Shown: positions 44,811-55,834 of the stretch, in pieces
Position numbering within the stretch: position 1 is the first letter of the stretch
Layout of the letters: each line of letters begins with the position of its first letter
From: Crossaster papposus
Lineage: Eukaryota; Echinodermata; Asteroidea; Velatida; Solasteridae
DNA length: 64,000 bases
Direction: 5' to 3'
NCBI GenBank assembly: GCA_037893245.1
Contig: JBAIAA010000787.1
Span: 248,001-312,000 of the forward strand
The notes under the pieces: model-generated
The model's input: only the letters and a program-made list of their open reading frames with translations
Told to the model about the DNA's origin: nothing
Databases searched by the model: none
Made by a program: the position numbers and the translations under genes

Positions 44811-46032
44811 AGCCAAATATTTGTCATTGTTTCCCTTCAAATTCGGTTCCTTTTTTTACTCTAGTGTAGTGTGTGTTCCGTGTCGATTAAAACACATCCG
44901 AGTTGTAGATTGAACAATTTCACATTGTTCGACCCTACTTTCGACCCTTTCTATAATTGTTGTAGTTTTGTGTAGAAACAATTGGAGCATTTGAACAAAA
45001 TCTAAATAGTTAATCCCACGTGCAGTCTCCAAACGTCTTTTAACACGATGTTTGTGTTTTACGAAAACTCGTTTAATGTGATGCTATTTGGTCCTTCGAA
45101 AATGTTTAGTTTTGAATAAAAAATACAATTTTCCTTTTCAATTTTTTGTTTACAACCGAATGGTGTTAAAACATGCAGAAGTATTGTTTTCAATATTTTC
45201 ATTATAAATTATGATTGACACTGTACTTCAACCCGAACATATTGCCGCGAATGGCTACCCTAACTAGTTAAGTCACCTCCCCACTAGACGTAATTTCATG
45301 TCGTAAATCCATGTCCTACTAATGCGTAAGTTGTGATGGTGCAACAGTTGTGTCGTAATTTCTTTCGGTTGCACGAAAGTTGTCTTACACCACACGTAAG
45401 TCAGAATGCGTACGGCAAGGAAGTTAGTACATGTCGTAAGACATCGATGGTGCAACCCATTTTCGTTCGTAACTTTAGTACAGCACTTAAGACTGTTGGT
45501 GCAACCGGCCCCATGGTACATGACCACTCGGTTCGAATCGGAGTAAACATAGCATCGTGTCATTCCGAGTCCGATACCGTTCAGCGAGGCCCCTTGGGTG
45601 TCAACACAATTGTACAAAATGCACCCATACCTTTTGCAACCAGGTTTTACTCGGTGACAATGAAGCAAACATCGTACGGAAGCCCCTTTCACGACGTAAG
45701 AATCATAATAATTTCACGATGCAACAACGCAGTTATTGACCATAATGGGCCTGCTTCATTTAGGAAAATAACAAGTTATTTTTAGATTTCCCTCTAACCA
45801 GTGCGCGCTGGGTTTATGTTCAAGTTACCGAGACCACTGGCGGGATTGTTTTTTCATTGAACAAAATATTTTTTTTATTCAGTAATTTCTTTTATTCAGT
45901 TTTATTCCTGTTTTGATATTGCAACTACTACAAGATGCCAACACTTAGTTTATGAGCTCTGTTATTTACATTGCAGATAGGGGCTTGGTTGAAGACTAAT
46001 CTATATATTACTTTTTGTCTGTGTAATTTTAG
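44811..46032. other. Non-coding; includes right arm of the TGGGGCC block
   Basis: No supported exon. 45270-45513 is the right inverted arm. 45950-46032 belongs to the host duplication that matches from about 59300. Confidence 0.45.
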
Positions 46033-46080
46033 AAGAGATATCTCAACCAGCAGCTGAAGACATTCCAGCTACCTCTCACC
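46033..46080 (+). CDS. 48-nt symmetric microexon B, copy 2
   Basis: It is bounded by a gtaatttttag-type acceptor and GTGAGTCAGC donor. In phase 1 it encodes EISQPAAEDIPATSH, with 2 nt before and 1 nt after. The copy at 59373 has 48 nt and encodes EISPPAAEDIPATSH. All but a few differences are silent or conservative, so coding constraint is plausible. It is probably an exon of the same host gene as microexon A. The gene is not identified. Confidence 0.55.
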
Positions 46081-47150
46081 GTGAGTCAGCATACATGTAC
46101 TTCCAATCTTGATCCGATAAGGGGGAATCAATCAGAAACAGAATGTCTTGAGTATTTGTATCTGTTGTTGGCCGTTTGCTGCCAAGCAACATATAGTCCG
46201 GTCAATTACATCAAAATAGGGCCTGATGAAGTAATTGCAATATAATTTATGTTAACACTGTCACGTGGGGAAGTACACAACAATGTATCACTCTTTGACA
46301 TACTCAAAATCTAAGGTCCCCCAATGAGTTGAAAAGTGATTTGTATTCACTTGTTCGCTACTATTTTCTATCATACAACAACCGCCGGTATACAGAGTGA
46401 GTGTCGTTCATCTTTTGCGTCTGTTAACCGTCAGAATATTCGTTCACACCACGCATGTGACACCGCAAAACTAGACTTATCACAAGTAAACGACTTTTCT
46501 ATGTCTACCAATTTATAAAATATACGGGAATCTACCTTGCCTAACAATAATATTTGGTAATTTCTTAAAAACGGTCAGACATTTTGATATTTTCGGCTGT
46601 CGGTTAAAATAAATCACCTCATGTTCAATAAGCCATTCGTTTCGGAATGTTTTGGCATAAATAGGTCAAATTCAAAAACACCGGCTGACAATGATATGCA
46701 CGAAGTGACCCATTTGAAGTTAAACTTAGGTGGCCATGCACGAAGGTGGAGCCCAATTTGGGGATATCCCAAATCTGGGATTCGTGTGTTTGTTTCCTGA
46801 GAAATTAACGTTCCTAATAAACTATATAATCGTTAAAAAAATACGCCAAAAGCGTTTATAAAGGAAAAGCGAGCCGGATTAAAATATTTTACTGAAAATG
46901 TAGGTGAATATAATTGTCCACTTGTTTTTAATATTAAGGATCAAACTTGATTTTCTACATCCTCCCTTTTGCAAAATAATAAACGTAATTCATCTATGGA
47001 CTTGCGCACTTTTGGGTGAAAGTCATCGACTCTGTCAGAAGCAACTAGGACCGTGAATAAAGTTATGTCTTGAAAACTACAATGTTTCCTTCAATTATAG
47101 AGTTATAAACAAGTGAACATTATTACTCTTAATATATAACGTACTGTTGA
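46081..47150. repeat. Host-locus duplication, copy 1 (about 45950-46960)
   Basis: From the microexon onward this matches 59421-60248 (for example ttggccgtttgctgccaagc and aaaatatacgggaatctacc). The match ends near cttgattttctac, where the second copy runs into Gypsy sequence. 46961-47150 has no recognised content. Confidence 0.8.
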
Positions 47151-47181
47151 AACAACATTTGAAAGTGGTTTGTGTCAAGAA
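47151..47181 (-). repeat. 31-bp exact match to 57374-57404, possible 3' LTR remnant
   Basis: Identical at 47151 and 57374 in the same orientation (includes catttgaaagtggtttgtgt). On the minus strand it directly follows the RNase H codons for ADYTLPF. This would fit a deletion from RNase H into the start of the 3' LTR. Confidence 0.5.
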
Positions 47182-47860
47182 GGGGAGGGTGTAGTCGGCA
47201 TAGGCAAGGATCGGGGCAGACGCCATTCGTTGTTTAAGCGCCTCAAAGGCTTCCTGGCACTTTTCACTCCAGCAGAAAGGGGGATCTTTGACACCACGTT
47301 TTCCTCCAATCAGGGCAAACAAAGAGTGGCGAGGCTATTTTTGCGTAGTTACTGAAAGTAGCCCGTAAAGCCCAAGTAGCTGCGTACACCTTTCTTACTC
47401 TTAGGTCGGGGCAATCTTTAATCAGTTACAGCATATATTTTTTCGGGGTCTGTAGCGATGCCCTCTGAAGAAACTACATAGCCAATGTAGTGCACTTTGG
47501 TCTGAAACAAGTGGCACTTGTATGGCTTAAGCTTCAGCCTATGTTCTCTCATCAGTCTTGTAAATACTTTAGCGAGCCGCTCCTGGTGTTGTTCGATGGT
47601 AGTGCTGAATACGATGATGTCGTCAAGGTACAACAAGAGGCTATCAAAATTCATGTCACCAAGGACAGCCGTCACCAAGTGTTGGAATGCGGCTGGCGCA
47701 TTCATCAAACCAAAAGGCATCTTGGTGAACTCGAATAAGCCCATTGGCGACGGGAATGCTGTCTTTGCTCTGTCCTTCTCGGCCATTTTTACCTGCAGGT
47801 ACCCAGATGTGAGTTCGAGGCTGGAAAAGTATTTGGCTTTCCCAAAGGCATCAAGAGCAT
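47182..47860 (-). pseudogene. Gypsy copy 1: RT palm/thumb and RNase H start
   Basis: Starting from 47860 the minus frame reads KYFSSLELTSGYLQVKMAEK, then GLFEFTKMPFGLMNAPAAFQ, the catalytic LLYLDDIIVFS, and GYVVSSEGIATDPEK. After a frameshift and two stops, RNase H connection residues follow (LFALIGGKRG, FCWSEKCQEAFEALKQ, APILAYADYTLPF). The YLDD site is intact, but the ORF is broken and RNase H catalytic residues are deleted. Confidence 0.85.
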
Positions 47861-48270
47861 CCTCAATAATAATAATGTTAGTTCTTATATAGCGCTTTAG
47901 ACTCCCACAATGTGGGTGTATCAAAGCGCTTTACAATTATTATCCCTGTTCACCAGGAACGAGACCATTTCTGCTGCAGCAGGTACCCATTACTCCTGGG
48001 TGGAGAGAGGGCCCTTATAAAAATCTACCCTAGTTTTACTTTAAAAAAAACTGCAGTTTTATTGTAGTATTACTATAGTGCTACTATAGCTGATCAATAG
48101 TAAACCTGAAGTAAAACTGTACTTTTACTATAATATTACTGTAGTTCATACCGTAGTAAAAGTACGGTGTTTTCGACACGGTAAAACCGCAGTTAAACCG
48201 CAGTATTACTGCGTTTAAACTACATAATTACTATATTTTACTTCACATTTACTGTTTTATTACTACAGTT

Positions 48271-49420
48271 TACTGCAGTTAAACTACAAGATCACTGTAG
48301 TCATTTTTACTGTAGTATTATTATAGTGTGTACTGCAGTAAAACTATACTGTTACTGTAGTTTTAGCATATTTTTACCTCACAATAACCCATTGTTACTT
48401 TATCTTTACTGCATTTTTACTGTAGTATTATTATAGTGTGTACTGCAGTAAAACTATACTGTTACTGCAGTTTTAGCATATTTTTACCTCAAAATAACCC
48501 ATCGTTACTTTATCTTTACTGCATTTTTACTGTAGTATTATTATAGTGTTTACTGCAGTAAAACTATACTGTTACTGTAGTTTTAGCATATTTTTACCTC
48601 AAAATAACCCGTCGTTACTTTATCTTTACTGCATTTTTACTGTAGTATTATTATAGTGTTTACTGCAGTAAAACTATACTGTTACTGTAGTTTTAGCATA
48701 TTTTTACCTCAAAATAACCCATCGTTACTTTATCTTTACTGCATTTTTACTGTAGTATTATTATAGTGTTTACTGCAGTAAAACTATACTGTTACTGTAG
48801 TTTTAGCATATTTTTACCTCAAAATAACCCGTCGTTACTTTATCTTTACTGCATTTTTACTGTAGTATTATTATAGTGTTTACTGCAGTAAAACTATACT
48901 GTTACTGTAGTTTTAGCATATTTTTACCTCAAAATAACCCATCGTTACTTTATCTTTACTGCATTTTTACTGTAGTATTATTATAGTGTTTACTTCAGTA
49001 AAAATATACTGTTACTGTAGTTTTAGCATATTTTTACTTCAAAATAACCCGTCGTTACTTTATCTTTACTGCATTTTTACTGTAGTATTATTATAGTGTG
49101 TACTGCAGTAAAACTATACTGTTACTGTAGTTTTAGCATATTTTTACCTCAAAATAACCCATCGTTACTCTATCTTTACTGCATTTTTACTGTAGTATTA
49201 TTATAGTGTGTACTGCAGTAAAACTATACTGTTACTGTAGTTTTAGCATATTTTTACCTCAAAATAACCCATTCTTACCACATCTTTACTCCAGTGCTAT
49301 TGTAGTATTATTGCAGTCTTAACTGCAGTAAAACCACTATGTTACTGTAGTTTTAGCATATTTTTACCTCAAAATAACCCAGTCTTTACTACATTTTTAT
49401 TACAGTATTACTGCAGTATT
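48271..49420 (+). repeat. 110-bp tandem repeat, about 10 units
   Basis: tgtagtatta recurs at 48311, 48421, 48531, 48641, 48751, 48861, 48971, 49081, 49191 and 49301, which is an exact 110-bp period. Inner units are almost identical and the outer ones diverge. A diagnostic site alternates between catcgttac and cgtcgttac in successive units from 48501 to 49161, which implies a 220-bp higher-order unit. Confidence 0.95.
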
Positions 49421-49439
49421 TGTACTATAATACAGCATA

Positions 49440-51850
49440 AAGGCCTACTAGTGTATAGCAGCAACACTTCTGTTTAACTGTACAGAAAAAGGCCAATAAA
49501 ATATGCAGTACACTATTTTTAGCTAAAAGAAAGGACGCGTAATAATTGACACAAGACATTGGGATTCTTGAGCTTTGTTTTGGTCTTATTATCTCTTCCC
49601 CATAGAAAAAACAACCGGGATTCCCGGGATTTGTTGGCGGGATTATCCGGGATCCCAGTTGAACCAGGATTTTTTAAACCGGGATCCCGGTAATTTTTGT
49701 ATTCCGGTTGGATCCTGGTTGGAATAAGACAAACTATTATTATTACAGTATTACTATTGTTAAAACAAAAAGTATCATTATTAAAAACAATTATAACAGT
49801 TTTTTTTTTAAATCAGACAAAGACTAAACGTAGGCCTATATCATATGTTTCCTAGTTCCGGATCATGAGTAAAGTATGTAAGTATACACGCACAAGCAAT
49901 TTTAAAGTGACGTGTTCTGTGGGTCAAAGTTTATCGATTTGCTGCACCATGCATGGCCACGTTGCGCGCTGAAGACAACAATTTCCTAAACATTTTTGTG
50001 TGCAATTATTTCTTTTAAACTTTAGGCATTTGGTTAATAGGCCTGGCTTTATAGTATATGGCTAAACGGATTTAGCCTAAATATTTTATCAGAAAGGCTG
50101 CTTGACTATATCCGCGCATCCATTACATTAGTAAGTACTACAAAGCAGTTTTTCAAGCGATCCGGAACTAGGAAAAGCATGAAAAGCAATGTCAGTTCGT
50201 CGTGGCCTTGGCCGACATGTATTTTCAAAAATAGAAGTAGAACTTTTTACTTAGATTAGAACTTAGAAGCTTTTTTAAAATTTGTACTCCTTCAAAGTTC
50301 AAGTACAGTTCATCAATCATTGCTACATCATCATGTCTATAGTATTTTATTTGCCATCACTCAAAAGATGAACAAGTATTACTAATACACCCATTTCACT
50401 TGATTATCGAGGATTGGCCTAGCCGATCCTAAAGCAGCCTGAATATGTTTTGCGATCCCGATATCCAGAACAGCAAAATCGTACGTTACACGTGTGTGTG
50501 TCCACTTGGCACTTGGTTGCCCGGCCCCGCGGCCCCGGCCCCGGCCACGGCCAGCACTGCAGCAGCGGTCGTCAAACTCAAAGTCAAACTTCTCGATGGT
50601 GTCTCCCAATCTCGAAAAGATTATTTCCAAACCATGAGCAGATTAGTAACAAAAGTAACTTTAAGTACGAAAATTGAGTTACAAAACCTTCTTCTTTATA
50701 TTCATCCAGACTGCTCGCTTCTTGCCTGATGAAAACCGTTACAATAGACGTAGTGCACTTCGATTTCAAAAAGTGATCAACACATTTTAGTCAGTTACCT
50801 AATTTAACGCGTATTTACTCAGCGCAAATTAAGGCTGGGAACTTGACCAAGAATCGGTGTAAAGTTCCAGGATGAAAGAATTTGACGATCTGCTCGGAAC
50901 ATACCATTTTGAAAGGGGTGTACGCACGACTTTCTTCAACAGAAAATCACTTTAAAAAAATCGCTTTTTAATATTAAAACCCAACTAAGCAGAAAATATT
51001 GGATGGATATAATTAAATATGCCAATGAAACATTATTTTTGTTGCCATTTTCGCAATCCTTGGGCGGTATTTTTCATTTGACCCCCTGTATTTTTACATT
51101 GGTAGGCCTACGACCAGGTCAACTCGGCCCCAATCCAACTCGGCCCCAGTCAACTCAGCACCGAAGCCGAGACAGCTTGACCGTCGAGACAATTTAACTT
51201 TTCCCACCAAAATATTGGTGGGACCGAGCGAACAGCCCACCGTACGCTCTACACGCGCTGCATGTACACATCGACTTCGGGTTGTCTGGACGGTCGAGTT
51301 GTCTCGACTTTGGGCCAAGTTGATTTGGGGCCGAGTTGACTGGGACCGAGTTTCCTCTCGCTCGGAAAACAACTGCCGCACAGAATTTGGCGATCTTTTT
51401 TTCCCCTCTCTAACTTCGTTAATAATGCTTGTAATGGATTGAAACTTTCAGAGATGAGAGATAAGATAAAAAAAGGGCGGCTAAAGAAATGTGTGATGAC
51501 ACTGAACTATAGGCATACATTTACATGATTTCTCAAACGTTAACGTTACAATTATGTACTGCTCTGCAGCCCAGCTAGATTACGGACGCAAATTGCCTTT
51601 TCTGATTTTTCTCTCCATATAGCCACTTTTATCTCTGACGATATGGTTTTGAAAGGATTTTTAAAGAACATGCAGTCATGAACCCCAAAACATGATTTCC
51701 TATTAGCTATCTTCGTAATCGTAGGAAAATTACAAACTCGCAATGCCTGCTAACGAGGTAGCGCGCGTACATTATTAGGCCTAAGTACTGCCTTTATAAA
51801 GAAAGCATGAAAAGTAAAGAAATCATTAAAAAACATTTCGACAAAAAAAA
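49440..51850. other. Core of the 4.2 kb element, no gene recognised
   Basis: It includes a G+C-rich block at about 50515-50570, a palindromic cccgggattcccggg area near 49620-49690 and the small MITE at 51119. Short open frames have no recognisable motif. Confidence 0.4.
51119..51350. mobile_element. 232-bp palindromic MITE
   Basis: tcaactcggccccaatccaa with cggccccagtcaactc at the left pairs with gagttgactgggaccgag and the preceding ttgatttggggccgagt at the right. It is inside the 4.2 kb element. No target duplication was resolved. Confidence 0.7.
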
Positions 51851-51857
51851 CGACAAT

Positions 51858-52020
51858 ATTACCATTGTTTTACTACAATGATACTGTAGTATTACTGCAG
51901 TTTTCATTGCAGTAAAGTTATAGTATTAACAAACATATTACCATTGTTTTACTACAATGATACTGCAGTATTACTGCAGTTTTCATTGCAGTAAAGTTAA
52001 AGTGAATCTACAGTAAACTA
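51858..52020 (+). repeat. Two ~79-bp direct repeats
   Basis: attaccattgttttactaca starts at about 51858 and again at about 51937. The copies sit near the right terminus of the 4.2 kb element and share TACTGTAGT/CTGCAG motifs with the satellite. Confidence 0.8.
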
Positions 52021-52349
52021 TGAATATAAATACTATAGTATTACTTCCAAAATACTGCAGATTCACTATAGTTTGACTTGTGTTTTTATTGTAGTAAAAC
52101 TATAGTAACTTTACTTTAGGAGAAACTTTACTTTTACTTTAATTACTACAGTAAAACTGTATGTACTGCAGTAAAACTATAGTTTTACAATAGTAAAACT
52201 ATGGTGGATTTTTATAAGGGGGGAGAGGCAATTGTAGCAAAGTGTCTTTCCCAAGAACACAAGCACCATGTTCCCTGCCAGGTTTCCAACCCACGTACCA
52301 CCGTACAGGAGTCAAACACGGTAACCACTGGACCACAGTGCCCCCCCCC

Positions 52350-53035
52350 CCCCCCCCCAATACGGGGAAAAGGGAAGGCGTCTCGCACTGTCTTTGCGTT
52401 TAATTGACGGTAGTCTGACACAAAGTCTGATCTTGCCATCCTTTTTGCGCACAATCACGTTAGGGGATGCGTAGGGGCCTTGACTAGGCTTTATAACTTC
52501 CGTTTCTTACAACTCGTTGATTTGTTGCCGAACCTCCTGGAACTGAGCTGCAGGGATCCTGCGATATGCCATCCGGAACAGGGCATGGTCTACAAGGGGT
52601 ATTCTATGCTCTACCGTCTGTGTATATACCCTAAGTCTTGGGAGTCTCTGGAGAACACATCTCGGTTGTCGGATTGGAGCTTGGCCACTCGTTCTCTCTC
52701 CTCTGTATTCAGACTCTCATAGCTGACATCAACTTGTGGGACCTCTTGGGACTCTACAGTTGACTGGTTGCATGTAGCTGCAGGACCTGAACCATCTGGC
52801 GACTTATCCTGACCTCTGCTGACACTGCATACTTCTCGTACTGCGGATAAAGTGGCCAACGGGTGTTAGGCTTGATAATGACATCCTGTTGCGACAGATT
52901 ACATACCCGGACATTGACTTTCCCCCTTTTAACTTCAGCAAAGGTTGTCCCCACGGCCAGGTGTCCCTCGGAAGCTATATCACTTGGCTCCACCAGGGCA
53001 CTGAAGGTTCTCCTTTGTCTTGGGCCGCGTGTTGG
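52350..53035 (-). pseudogene. Gypsy copy 1: RT N-terminus and connector
   Basis: On the minus strand the connector reads EPSDIASEGHLAVGTTFAEV, VNVRVCNLSQQDVI, AVSAEVRIS and VDVSYESLN, then VDYRQLNAKTVRDAFPFPR before the SINE insertion. Frameshifts separate these blocks. Upstream it is cut by the 53038-54950 element. Confidence 0.8.
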
Positions 53036-53467
53036 TACACTCTTAAAAATACGCGGTTAAAAAGTAACCACGTCGAGGTCACCTTTAACCACGTTCCCGT
53101 CGTCGGATATGCACAGACGACGTACGTGGTCAAAATGACCCCGTGCGACGTGGTCAACAAAAACAACCACGTATTGTTGTCACATTTTGGCAATAGTCGT
53201 GGTTAAAATATAACCCCAATCCCGTGGTCAAATTAACCCCTTCCCGTTGTCATTTCGGAATAACCCCATTTTCGTGGTCACCAATTTGTCCACGTTATAT
53301 GAATATGTTTAGAAATCTATGGGGAATTTACTGTAATGCTGTGGTATAAAACTAAATTTGAAAAGGTAGTATAGGTAGGATGCGATATAAACACATGAAG
53401 ACAGTCTCTGTATACGATTTAGCTGCAGTTTATCATTTGGTACTGTAACGCAATGCGTCTTTAGTGA

Positions 53468-53884
53468 TGTTATGCCGTGGCCGGGAGGGCGCACTCTAGT
53501 CCTTAGCTGGCTCCCGGTAATGCGCGTGCTCCTGCACGGGGTGCGGGGGGCACCAGCTGGCTGTGCGCGCCCTATATAAGCCGCTGCACGAATAGCGTCG
53601 CGATCTGTTTTTACCGTGACTAGTGGAGAGAGCTGTTGCGTGCAGAGGGTGGGTATTCATAGTCCCGCCGAGTCCCTGATCCAATCCCCTACCAATCATT
53701 ACTAAGTCACCGTTGGGGAGCCTCATACTTATGTGTTAGTCGGGTTAATTGCTAACCGATGTGTATAGAGTAATTCGCCAATCAACAGTTGTATAATAAA
53801 GCCTGGAATTCTAGCTATGTGTCCTAAGTAGGAGAGAGTGTCCCGAACGCCTGGGTAGGCGAATAAAATATCATCGTAATCACA
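53468..53884 (+). promoter_or_regulatory. LTR-like or promoter-like segment inside the 1.9 kb element
   Basis: It begins TGTTATGCCGTGGCC, has CCTATATAAG (TATA-like) at about 53570 and AATAAA at about 53796, and ends near gtaatcaca. The TG..CA span with TATA and AATAAA in order suggests a solo LTR. No target duplication or primer binding site was confirmed. Confidence 0.3.
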
Positions 53885-53928
53885 TGGATGCGTGTCAGGT
53901 CCCCATCATTCTCCAGTTTCCCCATCTG

Positions 53929-54255
53929 TCAGAGAGTGAGAGCGTGTGAGGGTGATATTTGGTGGTGTTCTTCGGGCCTGGCGGTATACTTCCGCCAAAA
54001 CGGATCATCTCCGGCCGTATAGGTTAGGCCGTTCACCGATATTGGCTGAGACAGAACCGGGCAGTCGACGAGAGCAATACCGTCACAGTACTGTAAACAC
54101 ACGTAGCCTTCTAAATTTAGTACCGCAACCGGCGCCCCAGTCTGGCTACTCCCCCATATTTCAACTGGATTCGCGCTACACCGACCGGTCGTACCATGCA
54201 CGCGTACCGGGACCGGCGGCCGGCCGAATAGTGAAACACAAGTCATGTACCGCAA
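53929..54255 (-). CDS. Unrecognised 108-codon open frame
   Basis: GC-rich minus-strand frame with protein-like composition (segments such as NLEGYVCLQYCDGIALVDCP and AGDDPFWRKY). I recognise no domain. It lies inside the 1.9 kb TIR element and next to the LTR-like segment. It could be a transposon-captured fragment or chance. Confidence 0.2.
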   Translation of the reverse strand: MRYMTCVSLFGRPPVPVRVHGTTGRCSANPVEIWGSSQTGAPVAVLNLEGYVCLQYCDGIALVDCPVLSQPISVNGLTYTAGDDPFWRKYTARPEEHHQISPSHALTL

Positions 54256-55047
54256 TGGAATCGCCAGTGCACGCTACGTTCGCATACCAACACAGCGTCG
54301 CCGGCTAACGTAAAAATGAGTGCAGAAATGTAGCGTAACTTCGGTACGCACGAACTTCCCAAATTTAACCTAGACCTACAAAGACTGTCTGCACTGCTTT
54401 TACCACATCCTACCTTCAAACTTTTCAATATAGTATTGAAAACCCAGTATTCAAGCAATTTCTCCTTCGTTTTAACGCCGCGTTGTCAACAAAGTTGCAA
54501 TGGCGTCCGCTTCGTGTCAAAATTCGCGCGGTGGCCGACATGTCACGCTGCGTACACGTACTTGTACATCCGCGAACAATTATGTAGGTCTACCATAAGT
54601 TTGCTTGTAAAATGTGAAGTACAATTTCTTTCTCACAAAAACACTCATTTTATTTGTTAACTAAATTTAAACTTAACTTTTAACTGAATCTACTTTTTAA
54701 AGCATTCTTATTTAATAAAGTCATGATCGGCGCTTCGCCGAACCGTGTATTAGTACACAATGACGTGATAGCATGACAAACCTCAACCAATCAGAATGCG
54801 TAATTAATTTCACCACATTTTTCGTGGTCAAAATGACCCCAATAAACGTAGTTATTAAAACAGAAGTTGAACATTTCGGGGTTATTTCGACCACGAAAGT
54901 TGTCCAAAAATAACGACCACGGGATTTGTAACCCCGGAGTTTTAAGAGTGTACATCTGCCTCCATACCAGGTTTGAGCGCCATCTGCTTATCATTTCTGC
55001 ACATCAAGGGGCAGATTTCACCGTATCTGTTTGCCAGATCAGTTCCG

Positions 55048-55695
55048 TCAACATTTACACACTGAAAAGCTAAAAACCATATGGGATGGATCGCCATCGT
55101 GTTCTTGGCATGAACCACCTCCCATGTCTTGTGTGCAGCTTATCCCGCACGGCCAGGATGACGTTTGTACCCAGGAGAACAGGAGTGGAATGACGGAACT
55201 CTGTGACTGGCACAACAAAAGCAGGAACATTACGAACTGTGTGGCCGAGGGGACGATGTTCAGTAGGAGGTCCCCACGATGAGATAGACTCTGGCCACCA
55301 GCTCCATAAATGAGAACATCTGTCTTGTGAAAGGCCTCGCGTTGGAGTGCAGGGTGCATCGACACGTACTCATCTGTGACCGTCGTCACCTGAGATCCAG
55401 TGTCTAAAAGCGCCTGGCACGTTCTCCCCGACACCATGATTTCTGTGGTGCTCACCGGCCCAACAAGTTGCTCTTCTACTCTCCGTCCTGGTATATCAGG
55501 CTGTACTGCATCAAAGCCTGTCATTTTCGGAAATTTATTAAGGCTCTCCCGTGATACCGTACCCCCTGATTGCCCAGCATCAGTGGGTATTCCCAGTTTA
55601 AATGCTGACTGGACATCATATGTGGGTTGGTCCATTCTGATGGGGGCACTGTCGGGCGAAGTGACCTGATGCCCCACATGTATAGCAGCGGCCAT
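55048..55695 (-). pseudogene. Gypsy copy 1: aspartic protease region
   Basis: The minus frame reads VSGRTCQALLDTGSQVTTV, with the DTGS catalytic motif, then LIYGAGGQSLSHRGDLLLNI. After that a 1-nt loss (gaggggacgatg here against gagggcgacgatg in copy 2) shifts the frame. The intact continuation is visible in copy 2 (62384-62722). The active-site motif is intact, but the frame is broken. Confidence 0.85.
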
Positions 55696-55834
55696 CTCGT
55701 CTCATCCCGGATTCGCGAATTGGTGGGCCAGATGGCTGTCTGAAATTGTTAAGGTTTGGCTGGTTTGGGCCGACGTACGTAGTTCTCCAACTGTTGTACC
55801 CGATGACCCAGGTACTACTGTCCCTGTAGAACAT
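55616..55834 (-). pseudogene. Gypsy copy 1: CCHC zinc knuckle of Gag
   Basis: The frame contains RDGRCYTCGASGHFARQCPH, a classic CX2CX4HX4C nucleocapsid zinc knuckle. It follows a glutamine-rich part of gag and precedes the protease. Confidence 0.88.

Larger units (their letters stand above)
39383..45513. mobile_element. TIR-bounded block (TGGGGCCGGTTGCACC) enclosing two Penelope-like families
   Basis: TGGGGCCGGTTGCACCAA at 39383 is mirrored by ttggtgcaaccggcccca ending at 45513, and both ends continue with repeated tcgtaag/cttacga motifs and internal ggttgcaccaa copies. These arms (39383-39540 and about 45270-45513) look like two halves of one MITE or DNA transposon, with retroelements inserted between. 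The end sequence resembles PIF/Harbinger-type TIRs (inference). No target duplication was confirmed. Confidence 0.6.
48012..52220. mobile_element. 4.2 kb TIR element with a 110-bp satellite and TACTGTAGT-type repeats
   Basis: The left end cccttataaaaatctaccct pairs with the right end ggtggatttttataaggg. Sequence next to both ends is rich in actgcagtaaaacta motifs. The flanks (tggagagagg, gggagaggca) suggest an imperfect 8-9 bp duplication. No transposase is recognised. The core at 49440-51850 is mostly non-repetitive sequence of unknown origin, plus a small MITE. Confidence 0.82.
47869..52345 (-). mobile_element. tRNA-derived SINE with (ATT)n tail, split by a 4.2 kb element
   Basis: From 52345 the minus strand reads GCACTGTGGTCCAGTGGTTA (A-box-like), then about 45 nt later a decayed B box (gggttggaaacc), and a body including cttgggaaagacactttgc. 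The tail is at 47869-47935 (aaagcgctatataagaacta then ATT repeats). It interrupts the Gypsy RT between codons for PRI and EDAL. AATA flanks both ends as a short target duplication. The insertion 48012-52220 divides it. Confidence 0.75.
53038..54950. mobile_element. 1.9 kb TIR element, CACTC termini, GTGGTCA-type subterminal repeats, TA duplication
   Basis: It starts CACTCTTAAAA and ends TTTTAAGAGTG, flanked by TA on both sides; the homologous point in Gypsy copy 2 (62280) is uninterrupted. Subterminal blocks (53055-53290, 54815-54930) repeat cgtggtcaaaatgacccc-like units in both orientations. CACT-type ends with subterminal repeats resemble CACTA/EnSpm elements (inference). No transposase is recognised. 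Confidence 0.78.
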
